Assembly (NCBI RefSeq): GCF_000235365.1
Contig: NC_016454.1
Location: 1 to 64,000, forward strand
Source of the DNA: Eremothecium cymbalariae DBVPG#7215
Lineage: Eukaryota; Ascomycota; Saccharomycetes; Saccharomycetales; Saccharomycetaceae
Length of the DNA: 64,000 nucleotides
Direction: 5' to 3'
A model generated the notes under the pieces. It searched no databases and had not been told where the DNA came from. It was given only the letters and a program-made list of their open reading frames with translations. Below are positions 9,579 to 20,498 of this stretch, piece by piece. Positions within the stretch are counted from its first letter, which is position 1. Each line of letters begins with the position of its first letter. Position numbers and translations under genes: made by a program.

Positions 9579-12500
9579 TTAAACAGCTAATTCGATGTCG
9601 GAGCCAAGGAAATCTAAAATGTGTTCATCGTTCAGATCGTCTGTGTCAGATTCTTTGGAAGCAATTGATTCCTCAGGCTCATCTCGTCCTTTTAGAGGCA
9701 CGGATTGTAGTTCACATTCAGAAGGAACACAATTTTTCGAGGATTTCTCCTGTAGCTGTGGAGGAGAAGGATGTTCTATCTTTACCTTATGGAAATTGGT
9801 CTCTTTAGCTTCTGAATTTGAAACTTCAAGCTTCTTCATATTGTATTTTGATGCAAGCAGTGCAACAGACTTCGGTGTTCCAATACTATAGTCTGCATCA
9901 GTTACAGAGTCAACTCTTGGAGATGAAGAAAATGACAAGTCCAATTGTTTATCCTTGGTATGGTCGTTCTGCGACTCCTCCGAACGGACGGTAATTTCGT
10001 AAGAAGTATCTTTGGAGATTTCTGCAAATTGAATATTTGGTCCAGTTATTACTGAACTATGAGTAGTGCGGGGTTTACCAGTGGATTTATTTACAGAAAT
10101 CTTTTGCTTAGAGTTTTTATTATCCTTTATCATAGAAGCTGGGATCCCTTCTTTGCAGCATAAATGACGACATGAAGCCTTGTTCTTACAGGTATGATTA
10201 CATTCATAGTTTCCGTTAGCAATCTGTCTCCTCTGTATATGCGTCACTGTCTCTTGTTTAGTATCTTCCACATAACTTAATATGTCATCGTCAGATAAAT
10301 CGAAGTTATTGAAATCTGAAATAGTCAGAGGAGACTCCTTAGTTGGTTGAACTCTATCCGCTCCTGGCAGCACGGCGGCTAAGTTAGGAGGTAAATCCTT
10401 GGCTAAAAATTGGACGCTAGCATTAATTCCAGCGACATTTTCGCATGAAATAGTGAATTCTACAATATCTTTTATGGAAGCGATACCAGCAGAAACTCGG
10501 AACTTTTTTGAGCACGTCATTTTCTGTAATGAAATCCGCCTGAAGTCCAACAGTTCACCTGATGTCTTCAGTGTGAGGACAACTAAGGATAAATTTTGAC
10601 CGTGCCATACAGAAGTTTTAAATTCTGCCCCAACTTCTATTTTAAAACATACGTCTATAACATTGCCTTGGTATTTAAAGTCCTCGGCACTGAATTCAAT
10701 ATGTAATTTTGGAAGCATTTCTAGATCTTTTTTAACCTTTAATCCTCCACCCATTCGTAAATTCAAAATACTTTCTATCTGAATGTCTGATATATTGGCC
10801 AAATCCTGTAAACTATTTACATTTCTCTGAACAAATTTCCTCACTGATATAAGACCAATATTATTCAATTGGCGAAGTACCATAGGCGAATCCTCCCATC
10901 CTTTAGCATTCACACTGCGAAGTAAAAATAATGTATTTTTCAAAGATATTCCGTCACCTTTTTCAATAAAACAGTCCACCATGCATTTCAAGATCCGGTG
11001 ACAGTGGCGAAATACAAGCATCCTTTCTTGTATCAGGGTTTGGTGGTGTTTGATAGCATCTCTGTAGGTTGGGAATTCTAAACCACAAAGTTCATATTGT
11101 ACCAAAAGTGATACTTTCTGCTGGCGAGTATCAATAACTTGGCTGTTGTTTTTTGTGTCTATATAGGGATATCTCATCAAAGGTGACATATTGATTTCAC
11201 GATATAACTTCTTCTCGCTGTGCTTCACACGGATTTGTTCAAATTCTTGGGATTCACAAAGAAGCTTTAGTATCATGTTAACTGATTGGCAAGGTGGTGT
11301 ATTGACAAAACGCTTTATTGTTTCAAACAATATATAATGTCTTGTCATTGCTTTCCCATACGGTGTTGCATCATAGAAACCATTTGACATATAGATAACT
11401 TGATTTTGTAATAAGGTCTTCAATAATTTATCACAAAAATCCTCCAAACTTCTATCCATATTTGACCCATGTGCTATATATGACCTTATCTCTTTATAAG
11501 CTGTTGGGTTTTTCTTGAACCTGATATATAGAAATGTATTCTTAAGCCATTCAACAGCAGTCTGGGTTGATGTGACTGATTTAAGAGACACCTCTGCAGC
11601 TAAATGCTCCACCAAGTTTACATGCAAACAGCTTTCTAATTGTTCAGTACCATTTACCAACATTTCATACCTCTCTTTATATTCTGAGCTGGTCATAATT
11701 ACCGCACATCCTTTTTTCTCGAACTTTGGCCTTCCTGCCCTGCCAATCATTTGGAGAATATCTAATTCAGAATATTCTTGTGAAATATTAGCTTGCCACA
11801 TCTTTGTGCCCTTAATAACGACTAGATAGGCAGGCAAATTCACTCCAACAGCCAATGTGGAAGTAGAACATAAAATTTTAATTGTACCATTTAGAAAGCT
11901 CTTCTCAATTGTATTTCTGTCATCAAGAGATAAGCCTGCATGATGGAACGCAATTCCATAAGAAGAAATATCCCTCAGCTGCTTATCTTGTAAGTCGACT
12001 GTCTTATATCTATTCACTGAAGCCAAAATTAAATTTCGATTCTGAGACAAATATTTCGCAGTTGATACTGTAGAGTTCCTAGTAGGACAGAATACCAACA
12101 CAGGCTTTTGGATTGAATGCTTGTTTATTATTTCAATTAATTTGGAATTATACATGGAATCAAGCTGGAAGTCATTTTTAGTACTAGATGGATATCCGTA
12201 AACAAATTTCTCTAGCATTACCTGCCGATAACTATCATCAAATATTAAGGTCTCGGCAGGGCTGTTGTTGCTCCCAGACTTTAGCCATTCTGATATATCA
12301 AGAGCGTTAGGAACGGTAGCACTAACTGCAATTATCCTGATATCATTGCACATAGTATTCATCCGTGTTAACACCACTTCAAGAGTGGAACCCCTTTGAT
12401 CCCGTAAGATATGGATCTCATCTACCATAATTAGACGGATCAACCTGAAAAGTCTTTCATAATCGTTCCATTTCCTAGTCAATAGATCCCATTTTTCTGG

Positions 12501-13384
12501 AGTTGTGATTATGATATTTGATGTTCGAACCTTATCAGCTTCCAAGTACGAGGTGTCACTGGTTAGCATGCCAACGGAAAGATTCAAAAACGTGCTGCCC
12601 CAGTCTTGGTACTTTTCACTACACAGTGATTTTGTAGGGGCCATATATAATATTTTGAGGTTCTTGGGATCATTAGAGGTTTTTAGCAGATTTAAAATTG
12701 CTAGTTCAAATAATACAGTTTTTCCTGATCCAGTTGGTGAACTTATAAGACAATTTGAATTGGTCTCAAACAACGTATGGAACGCCTCTGATTGCATTCT
12801 ATTGAACTTATCAAACTTGAAAACTGATTGAAAAGAGTCGGGCAAAGTGCTCACAGGGAGCAGATTCGAGTTTTTTTGTTCTATAACACGGTTGGGTTTC
12901 CGGCGTTTAACAATTGGCTTATGTCGCTTAGGGTTAGAGTAGTTGAATTGAAATGAAGTGTCTTCACTACTATGACTGTCAACTGGGCCATAGTCAAAGA
13001 CGGTATCCGATACTTCAACCCTATTATCGGTGAATACTCCTAAGTCATCTTCGTCATCATCCAATATCCTATTGTTTATAATTCCAAAGTTAAACCGTGG
13101 GCGGCTAGGATCCTTGATAGATTTATCACTAATTCTTGGAGTGGAGGTGGAATTAATTTCCTCTAATATAAGGAGATGTTAGTTTACTTGGTCCTTGGTA
13201 ACTATAATGTTATGCTTAGAATAGGATTGAGGGTATCTGATACAGCATACACGCCGTATAGAGGATCTTGTTAAGTACCGTTTGGCGCATCTGCTTCATT
13301 GTTTAAAGGGATGATATTTCTTGATGACTGGAACAAAAGACTGCGGCTAACACCATCATCAAACTTAAACCTATCTGAGTTCAT
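9579..13384 (-). CDS. HFM1: Meiotic DNA helicase Hfm1/Mer3, spliced
   Basis: A ZMM-group 3'-5' helicase that stabilises recombination intermediates for interfering crossovers. I model two exons, 13384..13279 and 13162..9579, giving 1229 residues (S. cerevisiae about 1187). The long open frame has no in-frame ATG for 150 codons upstream of the helicase core and starts right after a stop codon, so a 5' exon is needed. The ATG exon at 13384 joins in phase. Motifs follow the Ski2-like order: SPTGSGKTVL near 178, VDEIHIL, SATVPN, FHHAGLS and QMIGRAGRP, then a Sec63-type region. A Cys-rich cluster (CNHTCKNKASCRHLCC) lies near the C-terminus. It is divergent from RMR1. Confidence 0.9.
13163..13278 (-). 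other. Putative HFM1 intron with non-consensus 5' splice site
   Basis: A 116-nt intron is inferred between exon 1 (35 codons plus one base) and exon 2. The donor reads GTACTT, the branch sequence AACTAAC is at 13184-13178, and the acceptor TATTAG ends at 13163. Splicing joins phase 1 to phase 1, giving ...APN-E-EINST. The nearby GTATGC further down would be a better donor but lies after an in-frame stop and gives no open product. S. cerevisiae MER3 also has an intron with a weak donor that needs Mer1, so regulated meiotic splicing is a reasonable inference. Confidence 0.65.
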
Positions 13385-13570
13385 TCTCGATTTAGGTTTT
13401 TACATATACCGTTAACTTGTTTTAAATTTAGTGTGAAGTTTCTTCAATAGTGTGGCAAATCCCCCGATAAACAAACTTCCGGAAGATTCACGTAAACACA
13501 GGTAGAAAAACAAATGAAATTTACAACTAGCACAGCTAATACAAAAAAGACTAGTCTATAGAGGTGAGTA

Positions 13571-14434
13571 ATGACTGAAGATAACCAGCTGTCATCTGGT
13601 TCAGAAAATATTACTCAGTCTCAATTAGCTGAGGATGGAACTGCCGAGATCGATGAGCGTGGAAATAAATTATTCATAGAAAAAGATGTCGACGTTGAAC
13701 TAAATGACGTCGAGGAGGCAGCGGATATATCCCTATGGGGAGCGAACAGTGACTCAGCAGTTGCCCTTGTTTCAGATACTGATGTTCAAGAAGTGGCAAA
13801 GCAGCTGCTATCATCTAAAGCACCAAAAATTACCATGGAATATCGAGGTATCATATACAATCTTTTTGGGAATTACAATAGGGAGAAGGATAGCGATATT
13901 GAAAGTGATCCCCCGAATGAATATATCCTCGAAAATACGATGGATATGCATAAAGGGTTTAATCAACTTATTTCATCCATAAGAGAGTTTTTACAGGAAA
14001 GTTTTGGAACATTGGAATTTGCAACGAAGGAGATACAAATTAATTTTCCTGATTTAGAGCTGTGTGTAAGTGAAGACAATGCTTATACTAAAAACATAAC
14101 CATGAATGATATTGTTTCAATATTTAAGATTCTGCGGGAAAATTCATTCAAGAGGGGGGAATCGGAAGTTCCTTCCCACATTCATACTATTATTTCACTA
14201 AGCCCCAGATTCGTATCCAAATACAACGATTTAGTGGAACTAGTGGATAATAACGCTAGTTTCGCCCATGTTAAGGGGTTCTCAAATGACCAACAACACC
14301 CATTGGTTTTAGATGGTAATGAAAATGAACCTGCAAAGTGCCCAGAAGTAGTCCTAATGTCATCTTCTGGTGGAGATGAATCAGAAGAGTTACTAGAAAT
14401 AGAGGATGAGCCTGTGGCAGATCGAAAGGATTAA
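13571..14434 (+). CDS. RMR1: Probable Rmr1 (meiotic recombination factor)
   Basis: A 287-residue acidic protein with no catalytic motif. The name rests mainly on position: it sits between HFM1 and ZIP2, exactly as RMR1 (YGL250W) does in S. cerevisiae, where the protein (about 241 residues) supports normal levels of meiotic recombination and gene conversion. The N-terminus and C-terminus are rich in Glu, Asp and Ser. The middle (about 90-190), with EYRGIIYNLFG and FNQLISSIREFLQESFG, looks folded and helical. It shares a 186-bp divergent promoter with HFM1. Confidence 0.75.
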   Translation: MTEDNQLSSGSENITQSQLAEDGTAEIDERGNKLFIEKDVDVELNDVEEAADISLWGANSDSAVALVSDTDVQEVAKQLLSSKAPKITMEYRGIIYNLFGNYNREKDSDIESDPPNEYILENTMDMHKGFNQLISSIREFLQESFGTLEFATKEIQINFPDLELCVSEDNAYTKNITMNDIVSIFKILRENSFKRGESEVPSHIHTIISLSPRFVSKYNDLVELVDNNASFAHVKGFSNDQQHPLVLDGNENEPAKCPEVVLMSSSGGDESEELLEIEDEPVADRKD

Positions 14435-14789
14435 CTAAACTGAAAATAAAATGGGGTCTTCTAGTTTTATAACTACTTTATATCAATTAAATTTTATAGC
14501 GCATTGTAATATTAATTACCATTGACATTAGTTTAAAAAAAGAATATGTTAGAGTAGAGTTAGAGTACTAAGATATCATAATCAAGTAGAGGAAGCTACT
14601 CTCGTAGTTTTCGAATGTGAGATGCTCTGTTTGCTTTTGAATACTTCACACTTTTTATCTAACAAAAGAACGTTGGGATACGAAAAAACAAAAATATTTG
14701 ACGTGTTTTCAGACAAAATGTAACTTTTAGAATACAAAATAATATCCGGAGTTCACACTAGTCATCGAACCTAATCGACTTAATTTCGG
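14435..14789. other. RMR1-ZIP2 spacer
   Basis: About 355 bp of AT-rich sequence holding the RMR1 3' end and the ZIP2 promoter. I see no gene or strong known site in it. Confidence 0.5.
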
Positions 14790-16949
14790 ATGGGAGACTT
14801 TACATGGGATGATACATTAGCTACATATAATCCAACGTTGGAATTTTGGGCGACAGAAACACTTTTTCAACCGTGCACTTGCTTCGGCGGCTATGCACGG
14901 CCATCAGAAGCCCAAAAAATTTTGAAGGAGAACTTACTACTAAACAAGCGCTCTAGGCAATGGTTAGCAAGATGTTCTAAAGCTAGCTCTGATGTGGAAT
15001 TCAAGAGACTTCGTTCAGAGTTGAGAAACACACCTGAGCAGTTTTTAAAATACTTTATTATAGTTGATGATTTCTGCAGCGTCCAGAATACAACTGGTAT
15101 ACTGTCATTAGTTAGAAGAGAAGCTGTGCATAATGTGCTGAAACTTGAGAAGTGGGTCAATGATGGCAGATTAGACACTGATTTTACCTCCTTCTTTAAC
15201 CAGAAGGAAAAGATCAGTATTGATAAGGATGGGTTGGCTCTTCTTTCTTCTATAAAATTTACCGAAGAGACACAGAATCTAGAATGGAAACCACTTAGTG
15301 CCTCAAAGACACTAATTACAAAATTTAGTATTGAACGTGGCCTAAGATGTAGGAGCAAGATCTTCTCAAACAAAGCTGTGGATTTTAAACCAATGCCCAA
15401 TAAAATTGACAGACAAATAGAGGAAATTTATGATGAAAAACTCTCCAGGTCAGTGTATTTTTTTATGGAAGGAGAAAATGGTATCAAATTCAAAAAACTG
15501 CACCAGTGTAGATTCTACAAGTATTTGATCGATCAAAAATTGACTAAGCTGGGTAGCAATGCCCAGAATATAAATCGATCCGCTCAGATGTATAATATGA
15601 TAGAGAATTGGTCAGTCACAAATCCATCAACAAATAAAGTTCTAGTGAGACTTGAAGCTCAATGTAAAGAAGAAAGTTTCAGCAACGTGATCTTCTATAA
15701 AGTGAAACAACCCCACATCAAAAGAAAAACGACAAATACAAGGGACCCTTCTCTTTTGTTCCGTAGTGTAAAGTGGAGATTATATGATGGAATATTAAAG
15801 GCTATGAAGTGGGATCCATTCCAGCATGCAAAGCATATGAACATCTCTGAAATATTAGATTCCGAACCAGTTGAAAATGTACCCATAAATGTCCCAGTTA
15901 GCAAATTTACATTTAACAAGATAAGGTATAATTCAATTGAATTCTTGAGCACAATTTGCGAAAGCAAAACCACAAGAAGCCCCATAGGAGATGCAGTAGC
16001 TAACAATACTATGCAAGGAGTTGAAGACGAAGATTCTGTAGAAGGGACAAACCCCCAAGATAGCTCATCCTCTATCAATTTATCTATGGCATCAATTCTT
16101 CCAGCAAAACGAAGCTTTATCGATGATAATTTGAAAAGTCTAATCGAAAAGCGAAGATCTAAATCTCAGTCTACGCCAAACTCAACAATAAACATTCCAT
16201 CTATGGAACTATTAGGTATCACCACAAACCATAAAGAAAATGAAACTGTCAGAAGTAACGTCAGTCTTTCAAGTCCTACAAAAAATAGAAGATTGGACAA
16301 GGCTCCATCCATTGAATATAACCCTGAGTTAAATGGAAAATGCATTTTATTGAATTGGCATAAGGTCAATGAAAACTACCAGCTTCTTCAACACTTATCA
16401 AAGTTTAGCGAATTCACCATCATTGAACGTGAACTACCATACGGTTGTGACTTTATACTCAGCAGCTCTGTATGCATTGTGAGGATCCAAATACAGAAAT
16501 TTTTCCAGGTTACAAATGAAAATGAACTCTTCTATGCGTCAACTCTTGCAGAATTACATCAAAAATTTACCAACGTGATAGCATTAGTAGAGTATACAGA
16601 AACAATTGCAGAAGTGGATTCTGATTTATTTTTTAAAGTGCAACTCATGTTACAAGTTTCTGGAATTCAATGCTTCATGGTAAATGATGTACGTATCATA
16701 GCTCAATGGATCCTAGATTTGGCTGTTGACAGCCCTTTGTATGATGAGAGCTTCGATGACATATCTGATGACGAAAGAATCCTCATAAATTTGGGTATTA
16801 ACCTATTTGCCGCAAAAGAAATATGTGCCAAATGTACATCATATCAGTTTCTCACAATGACAGCAACTGATAGGTATCGAAGCTTCTATCATCTCCTCAC
16901 TGAGGACCATTTAAATCTGGTGACCAGGTTGATGAGCTTATCCTGGTGA
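14790..16949 (+). CDS. ZIP2: ZMM protein Zip2 (XPF-like)
   Basis: A meiosis-specific crossover factor that works with Zip4 and Spo16 at synapsis initiation sites. The 719 residues compare with about 704 in S. cerevisiae. Position (after HFM1 and RMR1) supports the name. The C-terminal 200 residues look like an XPF/ERCC4 nuclease-fold domain: IERELPYGCDFILSSS sits where active XPF has its GDxnERK site, but the catalytic residues are gone. After it comes a helix-hairpin-helix-like end (ILINLGINLFAAKEICAKC). This matches the non-catalytic, DNA-junction-binding Zip2-Spo16 model. The middle (about 400-510) is Ser/Asn-rich and probably disordered. Confidence 0.88.
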   Translation: MGDFTWDDTLATYNPTLEFWATETLFQPCTCFGGYARPSEAQKILKENLLLNKRSRQWLARCSKASSDVEFKRLRSELRNTPEQFLKYFIIVDDFCSVQNTTGILSLVRREAVHNVLKLEKWVNDGRLDTDFTSFFNQKEKISIDKDGLALLSSIKFTEETQNLEWKPLSASKTLITKFSIERGLRCRSKIFSNKAVDFKPMPNKIDRQIEEIYDEKLSRSVYFFMEGENGIKFKKLHQCRFYKYLIDQKLTKLGSNAQNINRSAQMYNMIENWSVTNPSTNKVLVRLEAQCKEESFSNVIFYKVKQPHIKRKTTNTRDPSLLFRSVKWRLYDGILKAMKWDPFQHAKHMNISEILDSEPVENVPINVPVSKFTFNKIRYNSIEFLSTICESKTTRSPIGDAVANNTMQGVEDEDSVEGTNPQDSSSSINLSMASILPAKRSFIDDNLKSLIEKRRSKSQSTPNSTINIPSMELLGITTNHKENETVRSNVSLSSPTKNRRLDKAPSIEYNPELNGKCILLNWHKVNENYQLLQHLSKFSEFTIIERELPYGCDFILSSSVCIVRIQIQKFFQVTNENELFYASTLAELHQKFTNVIALVEYTETIAEVDSDLFFKVQLMLQVSGIQCFMVNDVRIIAQWILDLAVDSPLYDESFDDISDDERILINLGINLFAAKEICAKCTSYQFLTMTATDRYRSFYHLLTEDHLNLVTRLMSLSW

Positions 16950-17109
16950 GTTTATCAAATATCATGTTGAACGATAAAGTAATACTTTTCCGTTATTGAG
17001 CAGGGTTACGTGTTAGAAAATGAATTTGAATTATGTAGAATATTGAGACCGCAAGAGATCTAGGTTGTGTATTAAGAAAAGTGTACAAATTAAAGTCTAT
17101 TTTAGTATT

Positions 17110-18723
17110 ATGGTTGTTTTAGCCGTATCAATAACCACTAAAAGTGGTAAGCCATTACTCTCAAGGCAATTTAGAGACATCACAAAAGACCGTGTTATGG
17201 AATTATTGTCCAACTTTCAGAACCTAGTGGCAAGTTCCTCTAGGGAACACACTTTTGTTGAAGAAGAGCATGTGAGGTACATATATATACCATTTGATGA
17301 TTACTATATTATTTTAATTACAAATCGTCAATCCAATATCATTCAAGATATGGATACCTTGAACTTATTTTCCCAAACAGTTAATTCTAATCTAAAGGGG
17401 TTTAGTGAGGAAGACATGCTGAACAGTGCATTCGATATCCTAGGATCTTTTGATGAGATTATATCTTTGGGCTACAAGGAGAGTTTGTCGTTAAGTCAAA
17501 TCAACACTTTTTTGTCTATGGAATCTCATGAGGAAAAGATTCAAGAGATTATCGAACGCAACAAAGAATTTGAAGCCGCTGAGGAAAGGAAACGTCGTGA
17601 ATTGGAGATTTCTAAAAAGGAGTTTGCAAGGAGACAAGGGAAACTTCCACCTAGTTGGAACGATAATATGAAATTCCAAGGTTCTAATATGAGCAATGCG
17701 TACAATAGTTACTACAGCAATGCGTCTCCTGCTGCGCAACAATCTTTCAAGCATCTGCAACAACAGCAGCATACAATTGAGGATGGTTCATTTCCTACAA
17801 GTCCAGCGGCATCAGCTATTAATACCCCAAGGGGATCCGGCATGAAGTTGACTGGTAAAAGGGGTATAAATGTCCCTGATTTGTCGGCTAAGACCTCAGC
17901 TAGTCCATCGAAGCCAGCTGTTAGTATGTTGCAGTCTGATGAGGTAAAAAAGATAAACAATGGCATCTTAGTCAGTGTTAAAGAGACTATTAGTGCAGAA
18001 ATTTCACGTGATGGATCTGTGACTACGTCGGAGTTGAAAGGTGTCTTAGAGCTTCGTATCAATGACCCAGATCTAGCACGTGCGAGAATACTACTAGACC
18101 CCAAGGTCGAAGTTAAGGATAGATCATTCCAGTTCAAAACACACCCAAATGTTGACAAAAATCTGTTTATGTCCTCCAAGATAATTGGATTAAAGGATCC
18201 CCAAAAGGCGTTCCCTTCAAACGATCAGAGTTTAGGTGTTCTAAGATGGCGTAAGGTTGGATCTTCTGATGATAACAGTTTAATACCATTAAATGTTTCT
18301 ACCTGGGTTTCTCCCTCTTCGGATGGCACATTCGATATCACCCTAGAGTATGACATCAACGAAGAATATAACCAGCAATTGAAGGACCTGCGCTTTGTTG
18401 TGCCGATATATACTACGAACGCCACTATAAAGGAAGATGCTAATGAAGTTAATGGTTCTATCGAGTCAATTGATGAGGAACATGGTGTTATTATCAGGGT
18501 CGATCCTATTGCGCCAGGCGAGTCAGGCGTTGTGGGCTTCACAATTAAAGCCCTGGATGAAGATGCTCTCTTCCCGATGAGTGTGGTATTTAGCAATCCA
18601 GACGAAGAGTCCATATTCTCCCAGGTCGCAGTTGCGCAGGTTCAGTCATCAACAGAGGAAGGGAAGCAGTTACCTTTTGATGTAACTTCAACCTTGCGGA
18701 CCGATGAATACGTTATTGTTTAA
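17110..18723 (+). CDS. RET2: Coatomer delta subunit Ret2
   Basis: The delta-COP subunit of the COPI coat, active in Golgi-to-ER retrieval of dilysine-tagged proteins. I start at the ATG at 17110 (MVVLAVSITTKSGKPLLSRQ), which aligns with the yeast N-terminus; a longer frame reaches 17065 only through non-ATG codons. That gives 537 residues (S. cerevisiae 546). The N-terminal half is a longin-type sigma-like fold ending in a charged helix (EERKRRELEISKKEF, about 172-186). A Gln/Ser/Pro linker follows, then a C-terminal mu-homology domain from about residue 285. The S. cerevisiae orthologue (YFR051C) sits beside RPN12 and PRE4. Confidence 0.96.
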   Translation: MVVLAVSITTKSGKPLLSRQFRDITKDRVMELLSNFQNLVASSSREHTFVEEEHVRYIYIPFDDYYIILITNRQSNIIQDMDTLNLFSQTVNSNLKGFSEEDMLNSAFDILGSFDEIISLGYKESLSLSQINTFLSMESHEEKIQEIIERNKEFEAAEERKRRELEISKKEFARRQGKLPPSWNDNMKFQGSNMSNAYNSYYSNASPAAQQSFKHLQQQQHTIEDGSFPTSPAASAINTPRGSGMKLTGKRGINVPDLSAKTSASPSKPAVSMLQSDEVKKINNGILVSVKETISAEISRDGSVTTSELKGVLELRINDPDLARARILLDPKVEVKDRSFQFKTHPNVDKNLFMSSKIIGLKDPQKAFPSNDQSLGVLRWRKVGSSDDNSLIPLNVSTWVSPSSDGTFDITLEYDINEEYNQQLKDLRFVVPIYTTNATIKEDANEVNGSIESIDEEHGVIIRVDPIAPGESGVVGFTIKALDEDALFPMSVVFSNPDEESIFSQVAVAQVQSSTEEGKQLPFDVTSTLRTDEYVIV

Positions 18724-19009
18724 TATTAGGAAAGTGCTTAAAGTATATAAAATAAAAAAAAGCCGCTGATAATGTATTTACTAGGCTTTTACTGGCGGAA
18801 GCTCAAGGAACCTAACCTCTCAAGTTTAGTTTAGCTATGTATGCTAGTTAAAGGACTCTTGATTTTGACTGTATTACATTACGATTACCCGGCCCTTCTC
18901 TGATTTATCAACATATCATTCACGTGATATCAAAATGGATATCGCCCTCTTTTCTGGCACCAGCAAACAAGGTCGAATGATTCTACAAAAAGCGCGGCGG
19001 CCGTCCTTT

Positions 19010-19018
19010 TTCGCCACC
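19010..19018 (-). promoter_or_regulatory. Variant PACE element upstream of PRE4
   Basis: TTCGCCACC on the plus strand reads GGTGGCGAA on the other strand, one base from the Rpn4 element GGTGGCAAA. It lies about 60 bp upstream of the PRE4 start, a position like that of the perfect element in front of RPN12. Confidence 0.5.
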
Positions 19019-19078
19019 TTAAATAGTGTGAAGCCCAGTGAAAGCAAGCAGGTACTAGATCAAATAGCTCAATAAACC

Positions 19079-19879
19079 ATGAATCACGATCCTTTCAGCT
19101 GGGGTAGACCATCAGACGTTCAATATGGTGCATATGATACGAAAATAGCGAACGCGTCTTCCAATGCATATCCAAGCATGAATACACAGCAACCAATTAT
19201 TACCGGTACATCAGTAGTTTCAATGAAATATAACAATGGTGTCATTATTGCAGCAGATGGCATGGGTTCCTATGGGTCTTTATTGAGATTTTCAAATGTC
19301 AATAGGCTTTTTGTGGTAGGTAACAGCACTGTAGTGGGTATATCTGGCGATATCTCAGATATGCAGTATATCGAACGCCTTTTGGAGGACATGGAAATTG
19401 AAAATAACTACGATAACGCATACGCAGAGAGCTCGGAGGCCTTGCTACCCAGCTATGTGTTTGAGTATTTAACATCGTTAATGTACCAAAGAAGGTCCAA
19501 GATGGATCCCCTATGGAACGCTATCATTGTTGCCGGTGTCGAGGACGGAAAGCAGTTTTTAAAATACGTTGACTTGAAGGGCGTTAGATACTCTTCTCCC
19601 AGTTTGGCAACTGGGTTTGGTGCGCACATGGCGATCCCTCTAATGAGAAAACTTGTAGACAATGACGAAGACGTGAAGCAAATAGATTTAGAAACCGCCA
19701 AGAAGGCGATCCTAGATTGTATGAAAGTGCTCTTCTACAGAGATGCCCGCAGCTCTAGGTCATTTTCTTTGGCAGTCATCGATCGTGATTCTGGCGTAGA
19801 TCTCCAGAAACTTGAAGTGGAAAACATGACGTGGAGCTTTGCTAAAGACATTAAAGGCTACGGAACTCAAAAAGTCTAG
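19079..19879 (+). CDS. PRE4: 20S proteasome beta-7 subunit Pre4
   Basis: A non-catalytic beta subunit of the proteasome core. The 266 residues equal the S. cerevisiae length. After a propeptide of about 40 residues comes the conserved ITGTSVVSMKYNNGVIIAAD, where the catalytic Thr of active beta subunits would be, showing that this subunit is not processed to an active Thr1 enzyme. The C-terminal extension (WSFAKDIKGYGTQKV) is the Pre4-type tail that reaches across to the opposite ring. RET2 precedes it, a conserved neighbourhood. Confidence 0.96.
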   Translation: MNHDPFSWGRPSDVQYGAYDTKIANASSNAYPSMNTQQPIITGTSVVSMKYNNGVIIAADGMGSYGSLLRFSNVNRLFVVGNSTVVGISGDISDMQYIERLLEDMEIENNYDNAYAESSEALLPSYVFEYLTSLMYQRRSKMDPLWNAIIVAGVEDGKQFLKYVDLKGVRYSSPSLATGFGAHMAIPLMRKLVDNDEDVKQIDLETAKKAILDCMKVLFYRDARSSRSFSLAVIDRDSGVDLQKLEVENMTWSFAKDIKGYGTQKV

Positions 19880-20498
19880 GAAAAGGGCCCAATTTTCCGT
19901 CTGCGTCTGCCTACTTTTAGAACTTATATGGGAAGTTAGAGATTAGATTACGAAATCGAGAGTTCTCAAGAAGAATACCCAACAACAATAGCAACACCAG
20001 TCTCTCTATGTAAGCATGTATATTAAAAATATCTTCACCTTTTATTACACAAAGTGATTTGTCATCTCTAACTGAAAGGATTTTAATGCTGGAATACTTG
20101 ACCGGCCGGTATGTACAAGAATATCTTTTTAGAAGTGGGTTTATAACCGTTTGAGGATAGAATAAACAAAAACAGGAAGTGGGGCACTTTATGCCGCATG
20201 AAACAATGAGACACTAAGACCTCTGGGAAAATCTTGATTCAGATTATATTATATAGTGATTTTCTTTTGAGTCATTATTCATAAATCGTTTTAAAAAGCT
20301 GTTTTTGCCCTGAGCGCTTGTGATCATCCTGTTTGTTACGGTTCTTTTCCCTTTGTAAAGGTTCAAACGACAACTAAAAAAAGAATAAGCCTGTATTTCG
20401 GTTTTGATATTTTGCTTAGGCTCTCAGAGATAGGTGGGGGAAAAGACTGGGTTGAAAAGGTAGTTTTAGAGCGGTATTTTTCATTCGAAGCATATATT
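19880..20498. other. PRE4-PDE1 spacer
   Basis: A 619-bp intergenic stretch. A frame continuous with PDE1 extends back to about 20412, but only through a TTG codon, so I treat it as 5' leader. No other gene is seen. Confidence 0.5.

Noticed and set aside
13230..13250. GTATGC near 13250 as the HFM1 donor
   Set aside because: It is the better consensus, but the exon from the ATG at 13384 hits a stop before it, and the other possible ATG frame gives a stop at the junction.
20412..20498. N-terminal extension of PDE1
   Set aside because: It depends on a TTG start; the ATG at 20499 aligns with the family N-terminus. The same reasoning removes extensions on RET2 and RPL4.
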